The notes: a model not told the origin generated them from the sequence alone. Counted from the first letter of the stretch, positions 17,927-28,095 are shown. The stretch: DNA of 64,000 nucleotides from Pelagibacterales bacterium SAG-MED15 (GCA_014654065.1 JACWDM010000001.1:124001-188000); one strand, 5' to 3'. Made by a program: numbers and translations.

Positions 17927-20080
17927 ATGGAACTTTTTAAAAAATATCCAAAAACTTTTCAGTGGTTATTCTTATTAATTGTTTTCTTTGCTTTGTGCTT
18001 TGCGATTGAGGTTCCTGAAACATATAGGTTTATAAGGGGTCAAGCAGAATTTATCAAAGACCCTAATCAAAGTAGTTATATATTTTTAGGCAAAGAGGTT
18101 AGATACTATGCTTTTGATGTCTTTTGGAGATTACCCCCATTACTTGGATGGTTACCTATTTGGATAAATGATTCATTATTTTTCTTGATGAATGAGTGGA
18201 TGCCAATTGAAGTTTGGAATGAAGATACTCAAGAATTTAAAAGTCGCCCTATAGTTTTACAAATTAGTAGAAATCTAACAGCATTTATGACTTTTTTAAT
18301 AGAACTAATAAGAGAGATTTTATTAGGAGGTCTCGAAACTATTGTTGCTTTTACTAGTTGGGATTGGATAGATAAAAACCCATGGGCTGAACTACCTGGA
18401 CTACCTTGGACTATTGTTGCAGCAGGTGCAGCCTTACTTTCTTATAAACTAAGTGGCAAAGGTCTAGCTTTGTTTGCAGCTTTAACTATGATTTACATTT
18501 CTGTATTTGGTCAATGGAAGCCCTCTATGCAAACTCTTTCATTTATATTAGTTGCAGCCCCATTGTCATTTATATTTGGTTTAGGATTAGGGATAGCAGC
18601 TTTTAAAAGTAAACGAGTAGAAAAAGCTTTATATCCAATATTATTGGTGATGCAGACAATGCCACAATATGCCGTGTTGGTTCCTGCATTAGTTCTTTTT
18701 GGAGTGGGTGATCATGCAGCTGTAATTATTACTATGGTTGTAGCGATACCACCGATGATATTATTAACTCTGTTAGGTTTAAGAGCAGTGCCTCCAGAGG
18801 TTATTGAAGCTGGGAGGATGAGTGGATGCAATAATTTTCAATTAATGTTTAAAGTATTGATCCCAACTGCTAGGAGAGACATTTTAATTGGAGTAAATCA
18901 AGTCATCATGGTTTGTTTTTCGATGGCAGTTATATCAGCCTTTATTGGAGCAAAAGGCTTAGGTTTCAATTTATTGTTAGCACTAAACCAATTAAATATT
19001 GGGTTAGCTTTAGAGGCAGGCTTATGTATAAGTTTAATTGCAATTCTTTTAGATAAGATGTCTTTGGCATGGGCTAATAAACAAACAGATTATTTTGGGA
19101 ATCTTACCTTTTATCAAAGAAACAAAAATCTTTTATTTTTTGGTGTCATATTTGTTATTGGAATTGTACTAGCTTATGTTGGAACTTTTTTATTTAAAGA
19201 TACTTTCAATTATTTGTTTGAAATTCCACACAATAAAGGAATATCGACCGCTGATTTTTGGAATAAAGGAGTAGATTGGATTTTTGAAACTTTCTTTGTA
19301 TATATCAAAGCGTTCAATACATGGTTAATACAAGATGTACTTCAGCCAATGAGAGCACTGTATTTAAGAATGCCTGCAATTGCTACAATAGTTTTAGTTG
19401 TCGGTGCAGGATATTTGATTGGTGGCTTACGTTCAGCATTGGTAGTTTGTGCTTTAACTCTATTCATAGCACTCAGCCCTTGGTGGGATAGAGCTTTAGT
19501 TACAACATATATGGCAACTTTTGGAGTTATCGTTTCTTGTATTATTGGATTTACAGTAGGAACTTTATGCTTCCAAAATAAACATTCAGCAAACTTTATG
19601 TTAGGTGTTTGTGATATTTTTCAAACATTCCCATCTTTTGTATATTTAATTCCTGTGATGATGTTATTTGGTATTACAGACACATCCGTACTTATTGCAG
19701 TTATAGTTTATGCTACAATACCTGCAACAAGATACACAATTGAAGGACTTAGAAGTGTTCCTGCTGGTTTGCATGATGCAGCAACTATGTCGGGTGTTAA
19801 TAAATTTCAAAGATTAACTAAAATAGAATTTCCTTTGGCATTCCCACACATGATGCTTGGTATAAATCAAACGATTGTATTTGCTTTATTTATGGTAATT
19901 ATTGGAGCATTCATTGGAACAGAGGATCTAGGTCAATATATATTAAAAGCGTTATCAGATAAAAAAGGTGCAGGAATTGGATTAACCCTTGGTATCTGTG
20001 TAGCCTTCATAGCTTTAATATTTGATAACTTAATTAGAGCTTATGTTCAGAAAAGAAAAAAACATTTAGGTATTGATTAA
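17927..20080 (+). CDS. tmoV: TMAO ABC transporter permease, two fused permease domains
   Basis: A 717-residue inner-membrane protein with two ProW-type permease modules in one chain. Each has an EAA-type coupling loop: one near residue 288 (VPPEVIEAGRMSG) and one near residue 617 (VPAGLHDAATMSG). The halves are joined by a hydrophobic, Trp-rich linker. Most osmolyte permeases are single-domain proteins of about 280-350 residues that dimerise, so this is a tandem fusion, as in known TmoV proteins. It is cotranscribed with tmoW and converges with tmm, whose end lies 8 bases away. Confidence 0.87.
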   Translation: MELFKKYPKTFQWLFLLIVFFALCFAIEVPETYRFIRGQAEFIKDPNQSSYIFLGKEVRYYAFDVFWRLPPLLGWLPIWINDSLFFLMNEWMPIEVWNEDTQEFKSRPIVLQISRNLTAFMTFLIELIREILLGGLETIVAFTSWDWIDKNPWAELPGLPWTIVAAGAALLSYKLSGKGLALFAALTMIYISVFGQWKPSMQTLSFILVAAPLSFIFGLGLGIAAFKSKRVEKALYPILLVMQTMPQYAVLVPALVLFGVGDHAAVIITMVVAIPPMILLTLLGLRAVPPEVIEAGRMSGCNNFQLMFKVLIPTARRDILIGVNQVIMVCFSMAVISAFIGAKGLGFNLLLALNQLNIGLALEAGLCISLIAILLDKMSLAWANKQTDYFGNLTFYQRNKNLLFFGVIFVIGIVLAYVGTFLFKDTFNYLFEIPHNKGISTADFWNKGVDWIFETFFVYIKAFNTWLIQDVLQPMRALYLRMPAIATIVLVVGAGYLIGGLRSALVVCALTLFIALSPWWDRALVTTYMATFGVIVSCIIGFTVGTLCFQNKHSANFMLGVCDIFQTFPSFVYLIPVMMLFGITDTSVLIAVIVYATIPATRYTIEGLRSVPAGLHDAATMSGVNKFQRLTKIEFPLAFPHMMLGINQTIVFALFMVIIGAFIGTEDLGQYILKALSDKKGAGIGLTLGICVAFIALIFDNLIRAYVQKRKKHLGID

Positions 20081-20087
20081 TCTTAGA

Positions 20088-21419
20088 TTATTTATCTAAA
20101 AAATTTTTTGAAGAGTCATCCATAGCAGTTGCCCATGGAGTATGATGAACGGGAGCAACAGAGCCAGTTACCGGAGATGAAAAAGATTTATTTCTGTAAG
20201 TTGAAATATCCTCAACTTTATGATGTTCCCACTCTTTAAAATGTTTTCTTATTAACTCAAAATCAATTTTTGGATAGTCAGACATCTTATGAAGCTCTTT
20301 AGTATACTCAGTCTGAAAATCAATCATTTGATCAGGATTTTCTAGTTTTTCTTCCATTGCAACCCATTTATTTATATCTTTTTCAACTTCCCCATTATCA
20401 GGTATTTTTATTTTATTCATAATCACATCTCTTGCGTACCAAGCTTGGCAATCAAACATATTAAATGTATGGAATTGATCTTGCATTCCAAGATATAAAA
20501 GTTTGTGATTATCTTGCCAAACTACTCCTTTGTATAGTTTTGGTGGATATAATCTGTTTCTAGTTTTTAATTGTAAATTTTCTTCCAAAAAAGGAAAATG
20601 ATGAAGATAACCAGTACATAGAATAACAACATCAGCTTCTTGTTCAGTTCCATCTTTAAATATTGCTTTTTTCCCTTCTAATTTATCTAGATAGTGAACT
20701 TCTTTCATACCATTAGGCCATTTAAATCCCATCGGATTATGTCGATAACCAATTGTAACACTTTTAGCTCCATATTTATTACATTGAAGAGCAATATCTT
20801 CTGCTGAATAGCTACTTCCAAGCACTATCACATTTTTATCTCTAAATTCTTCAGCATCTCTAAAATCATGAGAGTGCATTATTCTTCCTGGAAATGTATT
20901 CATACCTTTGTATTCTGGAATAAATGGAACTGAAAAATGACCTGATGAAACTACAACAAAATCAAAATTATCTTTAAATATTTCATTGTTAACTTTATCC
21001 TGGTAACTAAGTTCAAATTTATCATTTTTAAAGACAGTATTTATAACTCTGGTATTAAACTTTATTTTCTTTTTTAAATTCCCTTTACTTACCCTTCCAA
21101 CAATATAGTTATATAAAACTTCTCTAGGTGGAAATGATGGTATTGGTTTTCCAAAATGTTCATCAAAAGGATAGTCTGCAAATTCTAAACATTCCTTTGG
21201 TCCATTTGACCAAAGATATCTATACATACTGTTAGGTACAGGATCTCCGTATTGATCAGATCCTGTTCGCCAACTATAATTCCATAAACCACCCCAGTCA
21301 TCTTGCTTTTCAAAACAAACAACTTCAGGTATTTTCTCACCATTTTTTTCTGCTAATTCAAAAGACCTTAACATTGATAATCCACAAGGCCCCGCACCAA
21401 TTATTGCTACTTTTGTCAT
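20088..21419 (-). CDS. tmm: Trimethylamine monooxygenase
   Basis: A 443-residue flavin-containing monooxygenase that oxidises TMA to TMAO with NADPH and oxygen. The FAD motif AIIGAGPCGLSML lies at 5-17 and CFEKQDDWGGLWNYSWRTG follows, a stretch very like marine Tmm proteins. The NADPH motif VIVLGSSYSAEDIA is near 195, the FMO-type motif is SSGHFSVPFIPEYKG near 158, and LCTGYLHHFPF is near 268. It sits beside tmoXWV and tdm, completing a TMA and TMAO module. The same enzyme can oxidise dimethylsulphide in some relatives. It converges with tmoV, with only a weak AT-rich inverted repeat at the junction. Confidence 0.93.
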   Translation of the reverse strand: MTKVAIIGAGPCGLSMLRSFELAEKNGEKIPEVVCFEKQDDWGGLWNYSWRTGSDQYGDPVPNSMYRYLWSNGPKECLEFADYPFDEHFGKPIPSFPPREVLYNYIVGRVSKGNLKKKIKFNTRVINTVFKNDKFELSYQDKVNNEIFKDNFDFVVVSSGHFSVPFIPEYKGMNTFPGRIMHSHDFRDAEEFRDKNVIVLGSSYSAEDIALQCNKYGAKSVTIGYRHNPMGFKWPNGMKEVHYLDKLEGKKAIFKDGTEQEADVVILCTGYLHHFPFLEENLQLKTRNRLYPPKLYKGVVWQDNHKLLYLGMQDQFHTFNMFDCQAWYARDVIMNKIKIPDNGEVEKDINKWVAMEEKLENPDQMIDFQTEYTKELHKMSDYPKIDFELIRKHFKEWEHHKVEDISTYRNKSFSSPVTGSVAPVHHTPWATAMDDSSKNFLDK

Positions 21420-21547
21420 AAAATTTTTCCAACTAGATAAATTTATAAATGTATTTTACTAACAAAATACTAATAATTGAAATAATATTTTATTATGAAA
21501 ATTAACTTATTAACTCACTTTTTTATGGGTAGAAAAGCCTTAAAATA

Positions 21548-23017
21548 ATGAAGGCTATATTGGCTATAGATCAAGGCACAACATCAACAAGGGCAATAGC
21601 CTTTTCAATTGATGGTAAAAAATTATTTTCATCACAAATAGAATTTAAGCAATATTTTCCAAAAAATGGGTGGGTAGAACATAATCCAAATGAAATTTGG
21701 TTAAAAACCTTAAAAGTAATTAAAAACGTAGGAAATAAATGTAAAAAAAATAAAATAAAAATTATTACAATTGGAATTACAAATCAACGTGAAACAACAG
21801 TGTTATGGGATAAAACAAACGGCAAACCAGTTTATAACGCAATTGTATGGCAAGATAGAAGAACCGAAAATTATTGTAAAAAAATTAAAAATAAAGAAAA
21901 TTTAATTAGAAAAAAAACAGGTTTATTTATTGATCCTTATTTCTCAGCAACTAAAATTAAATGGGTATTAGATAATGTTACAAAAGCTAAAAAACTTTTA
22001 AAAAAAAACCTTTTGCTATTTGGAACAATTGACAGTTTCTTGATCTGGAAATTGACAGGAGGAAAGCTACATGCAACTGATGCAACAAACGCTTCTAGAA
22101 CGATGCTTTTTAATCTTAATAAAAATAAATGGGATCACGATATTTTAAAAATTTTTAAAATAAAGAAAAATATTCTACCAGTTGTTAAAAATTCTGCTGA
22201 TAATTTTGGTTTCACAAGTAAAAAAATTCTTGGAGAAAAAATATCTATTTCTGCAGTACTCGGAGATCAACAAGCAGCAGTAGTTGGCCAAGGTTGTTTT
22301 GAAAAAGGATCAGTGAAAAGTACCTATGGTACTGGAGCCTTTGTTATAATGAATACAGGTAACAAAAAATTAACATCGAAAAATAGGTTACTTAGTACAA
22401 TTTGTTACCGTATAAATAATAAAACAACTTATGCCCTAGAAGGTTCAATTTTTATAGCTGGTGCTGGAGTTCAATGGCTAAGAGATAAAATCAAATTAAT
22501 TAACAATGCATATGAAACTGAAAAAATAGCACGATCAAAAAAAAATAACCAAGGCATTTATCTTGTACCAGCCTTTACTGGTTTAGGAGCACCTTATTGG
22601 AGCCCAAACTCACGTGGGCTTATAACAGGCCTTACAAGAAATACTGATTGGAAAGATTTGGTAAGAGCAGTTGTTGAGTCAGTAGCTTATCAAAGTTTTG
22701 ATTTATTTGAGTCTATGAGAAAAGATGGGTTAAGACCAAAAATTGTTAAAGTTGATGGTGGAATGGTTACAAACAATTGGTTTTCACAATTTTTATCTGA
22801 CATATTAAATATAAAAGTAATAAGATCTAAAACAGAGGAAACAACAGCATTGGGAGTAGCCTTTATGGCAGGATACCAAGTTGGTGTTTACAAATCTCTT
22901 GGTCATATAAAATCCAAATGGAAAAAAAGAAGAGATTTTACACCAAAATTGAACAAAACTTATCGAAATAAGTTATTGCAAGGATGGAAACAAGCAATTA
23001 GAAAAACTTTAGCATAA
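21548..23017 (+). CDS. glpK: Glycerol kinase
   Basis: A 489-residue FGGY-family kinase making sn-glycerol-3-phosphate from glycerol and ATP. It has the N-terminal phosphate loop DQGTTSTRAIAF (7-18), the substrate segment NQRETTVLWD, the GDQQAAVVGQGC segment near 238-249, GLGAPYW, and the ATPase-type VDGGMVTNNWF near 398. Length is close to E. coli GlpK (502). It heads a plus-strand run with a gpsA-like gene and an iron alcohol dehydrogenase. No glycerol facilitator or glpD is in the window. It is Lys-rich, in line with the AT bias. Confidence 0.93.
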   Translation: MKAILAIDQGTTSTRAIAFSIDGKKLFSSQIEFKQYFPKNGWVEHNPNEIWLKTLKVIKNVGNKCKKNKIKIITIGITNQRETTVLWDKTNGKPVYNAIVWQDRRTENYCKKIKNKENLIRKKTGLFIDPYFSATKIKWVLDNVTKAKKLLKKNLLLFGTIDSFLIWKLTGGKLHATDATNASRTMLFNLNKNKWDHDILKIFKIKKNILPVVKNSADNFGFTSKKILGEKISISAVLGDQQAAVVGQGCFEKGSVKSTYGTGAFVIMNTGNKKLTSKNRLLSTICYRINNKTTYALEGSIFIAGAGVQWLRDKIKLINNAYETEKIARSKKNNQGIYLVPAFTGLGAPYWSPNSRGLITGLTRNTDWKDLVRAVVESVAYQSFDLFESMRKDGLRPKIVKVDGGMVTNNWFSQFLSDILNIKVIRSKTEETTALGVAFMAGYQVGVYKSLGHIKSKWKKRRDFTPKLNKTYRNKLLQGWKQAIRKTLA

Positions 23018-23024
23018 TTTTGTT

Positions 23025-23985
23025 ATGACAAAAATTTTAATTATTGGTGGTGGAGCTATGGGATCGGCATTTTCAATTCCATGTCTTGAAAATAAAAACA
23101 AAGTTACGATAACTGAACCTTATAGTAAGGTATTTAAAAAAAACCTTTCATCAAAAAATAAATTTCATTCAGCACTAAAGATTAAACTTTCAAAAAAATT
23201 AAGATATAAAAAATTTTCTCAAGAGCTATTGCTTGAGAAGTTTGATTTAATAGTTATTGCTTTGAGCCTTTCAGGAATAGATTTTATAGGTAAAGAATTG
23301 AAAAATCTTAAAATTAAAACGCCTATTTTGGTTCTAACAAAAGGATTAAAATATGAAAAAAAAATAAATAAAATATTTACAATTTCAGAATTACTTAAAA
23401 AAAAAATATAATGGAATAAATGTTTCTGCTTTAAAAGGACCTTGTTTAGCGAAAGAGCTAGCAAGAAAAAATAAAACAAGTGTAATTATAGCTAATAAAA
23501 ATATTAATATTGCCAGATGGATCGGACGACATATTTCAACTAGATATTATTTAATAGAATATTCAAAAGATATAATAGGTGTAGAGGTATCTTCAGCAAT
23601 TAAAAATATATATTCCATGATAATAGGTGCTGGGCAAAGTTTAAACTCATCATCCAATTTATTTCAAAAATCTTTAACTGAAATGAAATATTTAATAAAG
23701 TATTTTAGAGGAAAAGAAAAAACCATAGAAGGACTTGCTGGGGTTGGTGATTTATATGTCAGTGCAGCGGGGGGTAGAAATAGCAAAATGGGGAGCTACT
23801 TAGGGATGGGATATACATTTAAAGTAGCAAAAAAAAGATTTATGCCAAAAGACACAGTTGAAGGAGAACAACTCGCTAGAGAAATTGCACCTTATATAAC
23901 TAAAAAAATAAATAAGAAAAAAATTCCTTTAATGACAAATCTGATAAGAGCAATAGTAAAAAATAAAAAACTTAATATTAATTAA
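23025..23985 (+). pseudogene. gpsA: NAD(P)-dependent glycerol-3-phosphate dehydrogenase interrupted by a one-base frameshift in an A10 run
   Basis: The first 128 codons (23025-23411) hold the Rossmann motif IIGGGAMGSA and stop at a TAA just after ten A residues (23397-23406). Shifting by one base gives a continuous frame to 23985. It carries the GpsA motifs KGPCLAKEL, VEVSSAIKNIYSM (catalytic Lys) and GLAGVGDLYVSAAGG. With nine A residues the gene would encode 319 residues, the normal GpsA length. The reaction is interconversion of dihydroxyacetone phosphate and glycerol-3-phosphate. The shift may be a sequencing or assembly error in a homopolymer, a true mutation, or a gene rescued by polymerase slippage on the A run. 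All family motifs are intact on either side, which argues against old decay. Confidence 0.85.
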
Positions 23986-23992
23986 TATAAAA

Positions 23993-25150
23993 ATGAAATT
24001 TAATTGGAATTACCCAACGACTGTTTGGGTCGGAAAAGATAGAATTAAAGATCTACAAATCGCTTGCGAAAATTTAAAAATTAAAAAACCATTATTTGTT
24101 TCAGATAAAGATCTTATAGAATTATCATTTATAAAAAAAATTATAAATGATTTAGAAAAAAATTTTAACAAATTAAATATTTTTTCTAACTTTGCTGGTA
24201 ATCCAATTGGTGAAAACGTCGAGGAGGGTGTAGAGAAATTTAAAAAAAATAATTGTGACGGTGTGATAGCAATTGGCGGAGGAAGTGCTCTTGATGTTGG
24301 AAAAGCAATTGCATTCATGTCTGGACAAAATAGACCAATTTGGGATTTTGAGGATATTGGAGATTATTGGAAAAGAGCCAATGGTGATAATATTGCTCCT
24401 ATAATTGCAATTCCCACAACAGCTGGAACTGGATCGGAAACTGGGAGAGCATCAGCAATTATAAATAGAAAAACAGGAGTAAAAAAAATTATATTTCACC
24501 CTAAATTTTTACCTTCAATAGTTATTCTAGATCCTGTTTTAACTATTGATCTTTCACCAAGATTGACTGCTGCAACAGGAATGGATGCTTTGGCACATAA
24601 CTTAGAAGCTTTTTGTGCACCAGGTTTTCATCCAATGGCTGATGGAATTGCCTTAGAGGGAATTAAGTTAATTAAGACCTCACTTTTAATAGCATTTAAA
24701 GATGGAAAAAATATTGAGGCTAGACAAAATATGTTAGCAGCCTCATCAATGGGATCAACTGCTTTCCAGAAAGGATTAGGAGCAATACATTCTTTAAGCC
24801 ATCCAATAAATGCCAAATTTAATATGCACCACGGTTTATCAAATGCAGTATTTATGCCGTATGTCTTAACTTTTAATAAAAATTTAATAGAAAATAAAAT
24901 TAAATTAATATGTAGCTATATAGGTATCGAAAGTAGTTTTGATAGTTTTCTAAATTGGATATTATTTTTAAGAAAAGAACTTAGTATACCTAATAAATTA
25001 TCAGATTTAGTTGACTTAAAATCTAATGAATTAGATGAGCTTTCCCAAATGGCTTTAGAGGACCCTTCAACAAACAGTAATCCAAAAAAGCTATCTTTGA
25101 ATGATATGAAAATGATGTATAAAAATAGTTTGAGTGGAGATCTTTTCTAA
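23993..25150 (+). CDS. Iron-containing alcohol dehydrogenase
   Basis: A 385-residue group III (iron-activated) alcohol dehydrogenase. The NAD motif GGGSALDVGKA lies near 96-106 and the TTAGTGSE segment near 142. The four expected metal ligands are present: Asp and His in GMDALAHNLEAF, His in SLSHP and His in MHHG. The family reduces aldehydes or oxidises simple alcohols and includes enzymes for 1,3-propanediol, lactaldehyde and phosphonate-derived aldehydes. It sits between gpsA and a glutamine amidotransferase gene and shares one base with the latter (TAATG). Substrate unknown. The context suggests glycerol-derived or methanol-like alcohols. Confidence 0.88.
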   Translation: MKFNWNYPTTVWVGKDRIKDLQIACENLKIKKPLFVSDKDLIELSFIKKIINDLEKNFNKLNIFSNFAGNPIGENVEEGVEKFKKNNCDGVIAIGGGSALDVGKAIAFMSGQNRPIWDFEDIGDYWKRANGDNIAPIIAIPTTAGTGSETGRASAIINRKTGVKKIIFHPKFLPSIVILDPVLTIDLSPRLTAATGMDALAHNLEAFCAPGFHPMADGIALEGIKLIKTSLLIAFKDGKNIEARQNMLAASSMGSTAFQKGLGAIHSLSHPINAKFNMHHGLSNAVFMPYVLTFNKNLIENKIKLICSYIGIESSFDSFLNWILFLRKELSIPNKLSDLVDLKSNELDELSQMALEDPSTNSNPKKLSLNDMKMMYKNSLSGDLF

Positions 25151-25938
25151 TGAAAAAAATTTTAATTGTAGAAGGAAATCTTAAAGAGGAAAATCAAGAT
25201 TTTATTGATGCTGGAATACCAACTCATACAGAAAGTTTAAAAGAAAGTATTTCTTACTTTACAAATAATTTAGATATCGATGTAGCAAATCCTTCGTCTG
25301 ACCAGGACATATCTGAAAAAGTTAAAGATTTAAATAAGTATGATGGACTCATTTGGGGTGGCAGCAGTCTAAATATTTATAATGATACTATCGAAATTAG
25401 AAGACAATTAGATTTTATGAAAGAATGCCAAAAAAAAATTAAAAAAATCTTAGCTATTTGTTGGGGTATGCAGGTTGCCGTTACTGCAGCTGGTGGATTG
25501 GTTAAAAAATGTGATAAGGGTTCTCATAGAGGAATTGCTTATAATATTGAAATAAATCAATACGGCGCAAACCATCAAATATATAAAGACAAACAAAAAA
25601 AGTTTAATACACCTGCATTTAATTTTGATGAAGTTGTGACTGTGCCAGAAGGTGCTACTATTTTATCTTCAAATCAAATTAACAACATTCAGGGATTGAA
25701 CTTTAAAATTAATTCTAGCAACGTATGGGGCATTCAGTATCATCCTGAAATCCCTTATGAAAAAATGATTAGATTAATTCACTTTCGAAAAGAAAGATTA
25801 TTAGAGAAAAAGGCTTTTAAAAGTGGAGATGAAATTGTTACGCATGTTAAATCTATAGAAGATGAGATATCTAATTCAAATAAAGAACTAAGAATGAAAG
25901 AGCTTTATAACTGGATCAATTATTTAAATGAAAATTAA
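25150..25938 (+). CDS. Class I (GMP synthase-like) glutamine amidotransferase
   Basis: A 262-residue stand-alone class I glutamine amidotransferase domain. The nucleophile Cys is in CWGMQVA (near 101) and the His-Glu pair in YHPEIPYEKM (near 200). Such proteins hydrolyse glutamine or gamma-glutamyl substrates; the class includes PuuD-like gamma-glutamyl hydrolases. Its ATG overlaps the dehydrogenase stop and its end overlaps the glutamate-cysteine ligase by 11 bases, so the three genes are translationally coupled. Placement next to glutathione synthesis genes makes a role in gamma-glutamyl compound turnover plausible, but no direct evidence is visible. Confidence 0.8.
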   Translation: MKKILIVEGNLKEENQDFIDAGIPTHTESLKESISYFTNNLDIDVANPSSDQDISEKVKDLNKYDGLIWGGSSLNIYNDTIEIRRQLDFMKECQKKIKKILAICWGMQVAVTAAGGLVKKCDKGSHRGIAYNIEINQYGANHQIYKDKQKKFNTPAFNFDEVVTVPEGATILSSNQINNIQGLNFKINSSNVWGIQYHPEIPYEKMIRLIHFRKERLLEKKAFKSGDEIVTHVKSIEDEISNSNKELRMKELYNWINYLNEN

Positions 25939-27163
25939 CTCAAAAGAAGATATTATTAAATATTTTAACAGCGGATGTAAAAATAACTTATCTATAGGTG
26001 TTGAAAATGAAAAGTTTCTATTTGATATTAAATCAAATTCTAGAGCTAATTATGATCAAATTAAAAATATTTTAATTTATTTAAAAAGGTTTGGTTGGAA
26101 AGAGGTTTTTGAAGATAAGAATATAATTGGTTTAAATAAAAATAATCAATCAATAACACTAGAACCTGGAAATCAAATAGAATTAGCAGGTGGGTTGTGT
26201 AAAAATATTCATGATGTTTGCTCTGAGTCATATACTTTTCAAAATCAATTAGACGAAGCATGTGAAAAATACGGATTAAAAACAATGTCTGTAGGACACG
26301 ATCCAATAACAGATATTAAAGATGTGCCCAATAATCCTAAGAAAAGATATAATATAATGACAGAAGAGATGCCAAAAAGTGGTGAGCTTAGTCTTGAAAT
26401 GATGTACCAAACATGTGGTACACAAATAAATTTAGATTACACTTCAGAAAGTGACTTTAAAAAAAAATTTAAAATTATTTCATTTTTAACACCATTAACT
26501 ATTGCACTATTTTCTAATTCACCAATAAAAAAAAATACTCCAACTGGTTTATTGTCATATAGATCAAAAGTTTGGCAAAGTACTTCAAGAGGAGGACTGC
26601 CTGATATTTTTTTAGAAGACATGGATTTTGAAAAGTACGCTGATTTCAGTTTAAATTTTAATTTATTATTTCTTTTTGAAAATAATAGATACAATTCAGC
26701 TAATGGAAAAAATTTTCAAGATTTAATAGATGAGCAAAAAGCTAACTCGGAAAATTTTCAATTACATTTATCAACAATATTTACTGAACTCAGATTAAAA
26801 AAATACATCGAATTAAGATCTATAGATGCTTGTGAATGGGATTGTCATTGTGCGAGCCCTGCTTTTTTTACAGGATTACTGTATGGTGCCTTAGATGAAA
26901 CATATGACTTAATTAAAAATTGGAATAAATTAGACATCAAGCAAGCTTATACAACTTCATACAAAGATGGTTTAAATGTTATGATTAATGAAAAGAACTT
27001 ACTATTTTGGTCGAAAGAATTATTAAAAATTTCAAAAAAAGGTTTAGAAAAAAGATCTTATTTAAATCATAAAAAAAATAATGAGACAGTTTACTTAAAA
27101 AATATTGAAAATATTTTATTAAATAATCTTACTAAGGCACAACAAACATTAAAAGATTTTTAA
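25928..27163 (+). CDS. gshA: Glutamate-cysteine ligase, plant/alphaproteobacterial type
   Basis: A 411-residue GCS2-family ligase that makes gamma-glutamylcysteine, the first step of glutathione synthesis. Family landmarks are IGVENEKFLFD near 23-33, LKRFGWKE near 52, SITLEPGNQIELAGG near 76-90, the MYQTCGTQINLDY segment near 160-172, WQSTSRGGLPDI and YIELRSID. It is somewhat shorter than typical members (about 450). It overlaps the upstream amidotransferase by 11 bases and is followed after 2 bases by gshB, so the two glutathione genes form one unit. Glutathione can also trap formaldehyde released by the demethylases in this window, though no glutathione-dependent formaldehyde dehydrogenase gene is seen here. 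Confidence 0.88.
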   Translation: MKINSKEDIIKYFNSGCKNNLSIGVENEKFLFDIKSNSRANYDQIKNILIYLKRFGWKEVFEDKNIIGLNKNNQSITLEPGNQIELAGGLCKNIHDVCSESYTFQNQLDEACEKYGLKTMSVGHDPITDIKDVPNNPKKRYNIMTEEMPKSGELSLEMMYQTCGTQINLDYTSESDFKKKFKIISFLTPLTIALFSNSPIKKNTPTGLLSYRSKVWQSTSRGGLPDIFLEDMDFEKYADFSLNFNLLFLFENNRYNSANGKNFQDLIDEQKANSENFQLHLSTIFTELRLKKYIELRSIDACEWDCHCASPAFFTGLLYGALDETYDLIKNWNKLDIKQAYTTSYKDGLNVMINEKNLLFWSKELLKISKKGLEKRSYLNHKKNNETVYLKNIENILLNNLTKAQQTLKDF

Positions 27164-27165
27164 AA

Positions 27166-28095
27166 ATGAAAAAAATACTTGCTATACAATCAAATACTCT
27201 TGATGAAATTAATGTTGAAACAGATACAACTCTCTTATTAGCACTAGAGGCACAAAAAAGGAATTACGAAATAATTTGGTATGAAACTAAAGATTTAAGT
27301 TTAATTAAAACAAAGGTTTTTGTTAATGGCAAAAATGTAAAATTTTTTGATAAAACTAAACATTTTTATAAAGTAAAAAAAAAAATTAAGTTTGAATTAT
27401 CCAAAGCAAAAGTAATTTTGGTTAGACAAAATCCTCCCTTTAATATGGATTATATTAATTCAACTCATTTCCTAGATCATGTTAATATTAAAAGAGTAAT
27501 TAATAACCCCACCTCTGTAAGGAATGTCTCAGAGAAATTTTACTCAACCAATTTTTTAAAATACATGCCAGACACAATTTTTACCAAGAATGTAAGGGAA
27601 ATTTATACATTTTTAAAAAAAAATAAAAAAATAGTAATTAAACCAATTCATGGATATGCGGGAAAAAATATCCTTTTTATTGATAGAAAATTAAATATTA
27701 AAATTTTAAATAAATATATTAAAAAATTTGATCATGTAATGGTTCAAAAATATTTAAGCAAAGTTAAGGAGGGAGATAAAAGAGTTTTTATTATTAATGG
27801 TAAAGTTAAAGGAGCTATTAGGAGGTTACCTAAAAAAAATTCAATACTTTCAAATATATCTCAAGGGGGTACTGCTTTAAAAACTAATTTAAATTCAAGA
27901 GAATTAAAAATATCAAAATTAGTTGCTAGAAGATTAAAGAAGAGTAAAATTTTTTTTGCTGGTATTGATCTTGTTGGCGGTTACTTGATTGGAGATATTA
28001 ATGTTACATCTCCAACTGGCTTACCTCAGTATAAAAATTTAACTGGTATAAATCTTGCTAAAGAATTTTGGAACGAACTCGAAAAATTAAAATAA
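27166..28095 (+). CDS. gshB: Glutathione synthase
   Basis: A 309-residue ATP-grasp ligase that joins glycine to gamma-glutamylcysteine. GshB landmarks are [17 protein letters not shown] near 86-102, [28 protein letters not shown] near 157-169, [13 protein letters not shown] and the C-terminal [12 protein letters not shown]. It follows gshA by 2 bases. Its 3' end overlaps the convergent fhs gene by 9 bases. The sequence is more divergent and Lys-rich than typical proteobacterial GshB but keeps all the ATP-grasp elements I can identify. Confidence 0.87.
   Translation: MKKILAIQSNTLDEINVETDTTLLLALEAQKRNYEIIWYETKDLSLIKTKVFVNGKNVKFFDKTKHFYKVKKKIKFELSKAKVILVRQNPPFNMDYINSTHFLDHVNIKRVINNPTSVRNVSEKFYSTNFLKYMPDTIFTKNVREIYTFLKKNKKIVIKPIHGYAGKNILFIDRKLNIKILNKYIKKFDHVMVQKYLSKVKEGDKRVFIINGKVKGAIRRLPKKNSILSNISQGGTALKTNLNSRELKISKLVARRLKKSKIFFAGIDLVGGYLIGDINVTSPTGLPQYKNLTGINLAKEFWNELEKLK

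Noticed and set aside
20078-20102. Weak inverted repeat at the tmoV-tmm junction
   Set aside because: Only about six AT-rich pairs, overlapping the tmm stop region; not convincing as a terminator.
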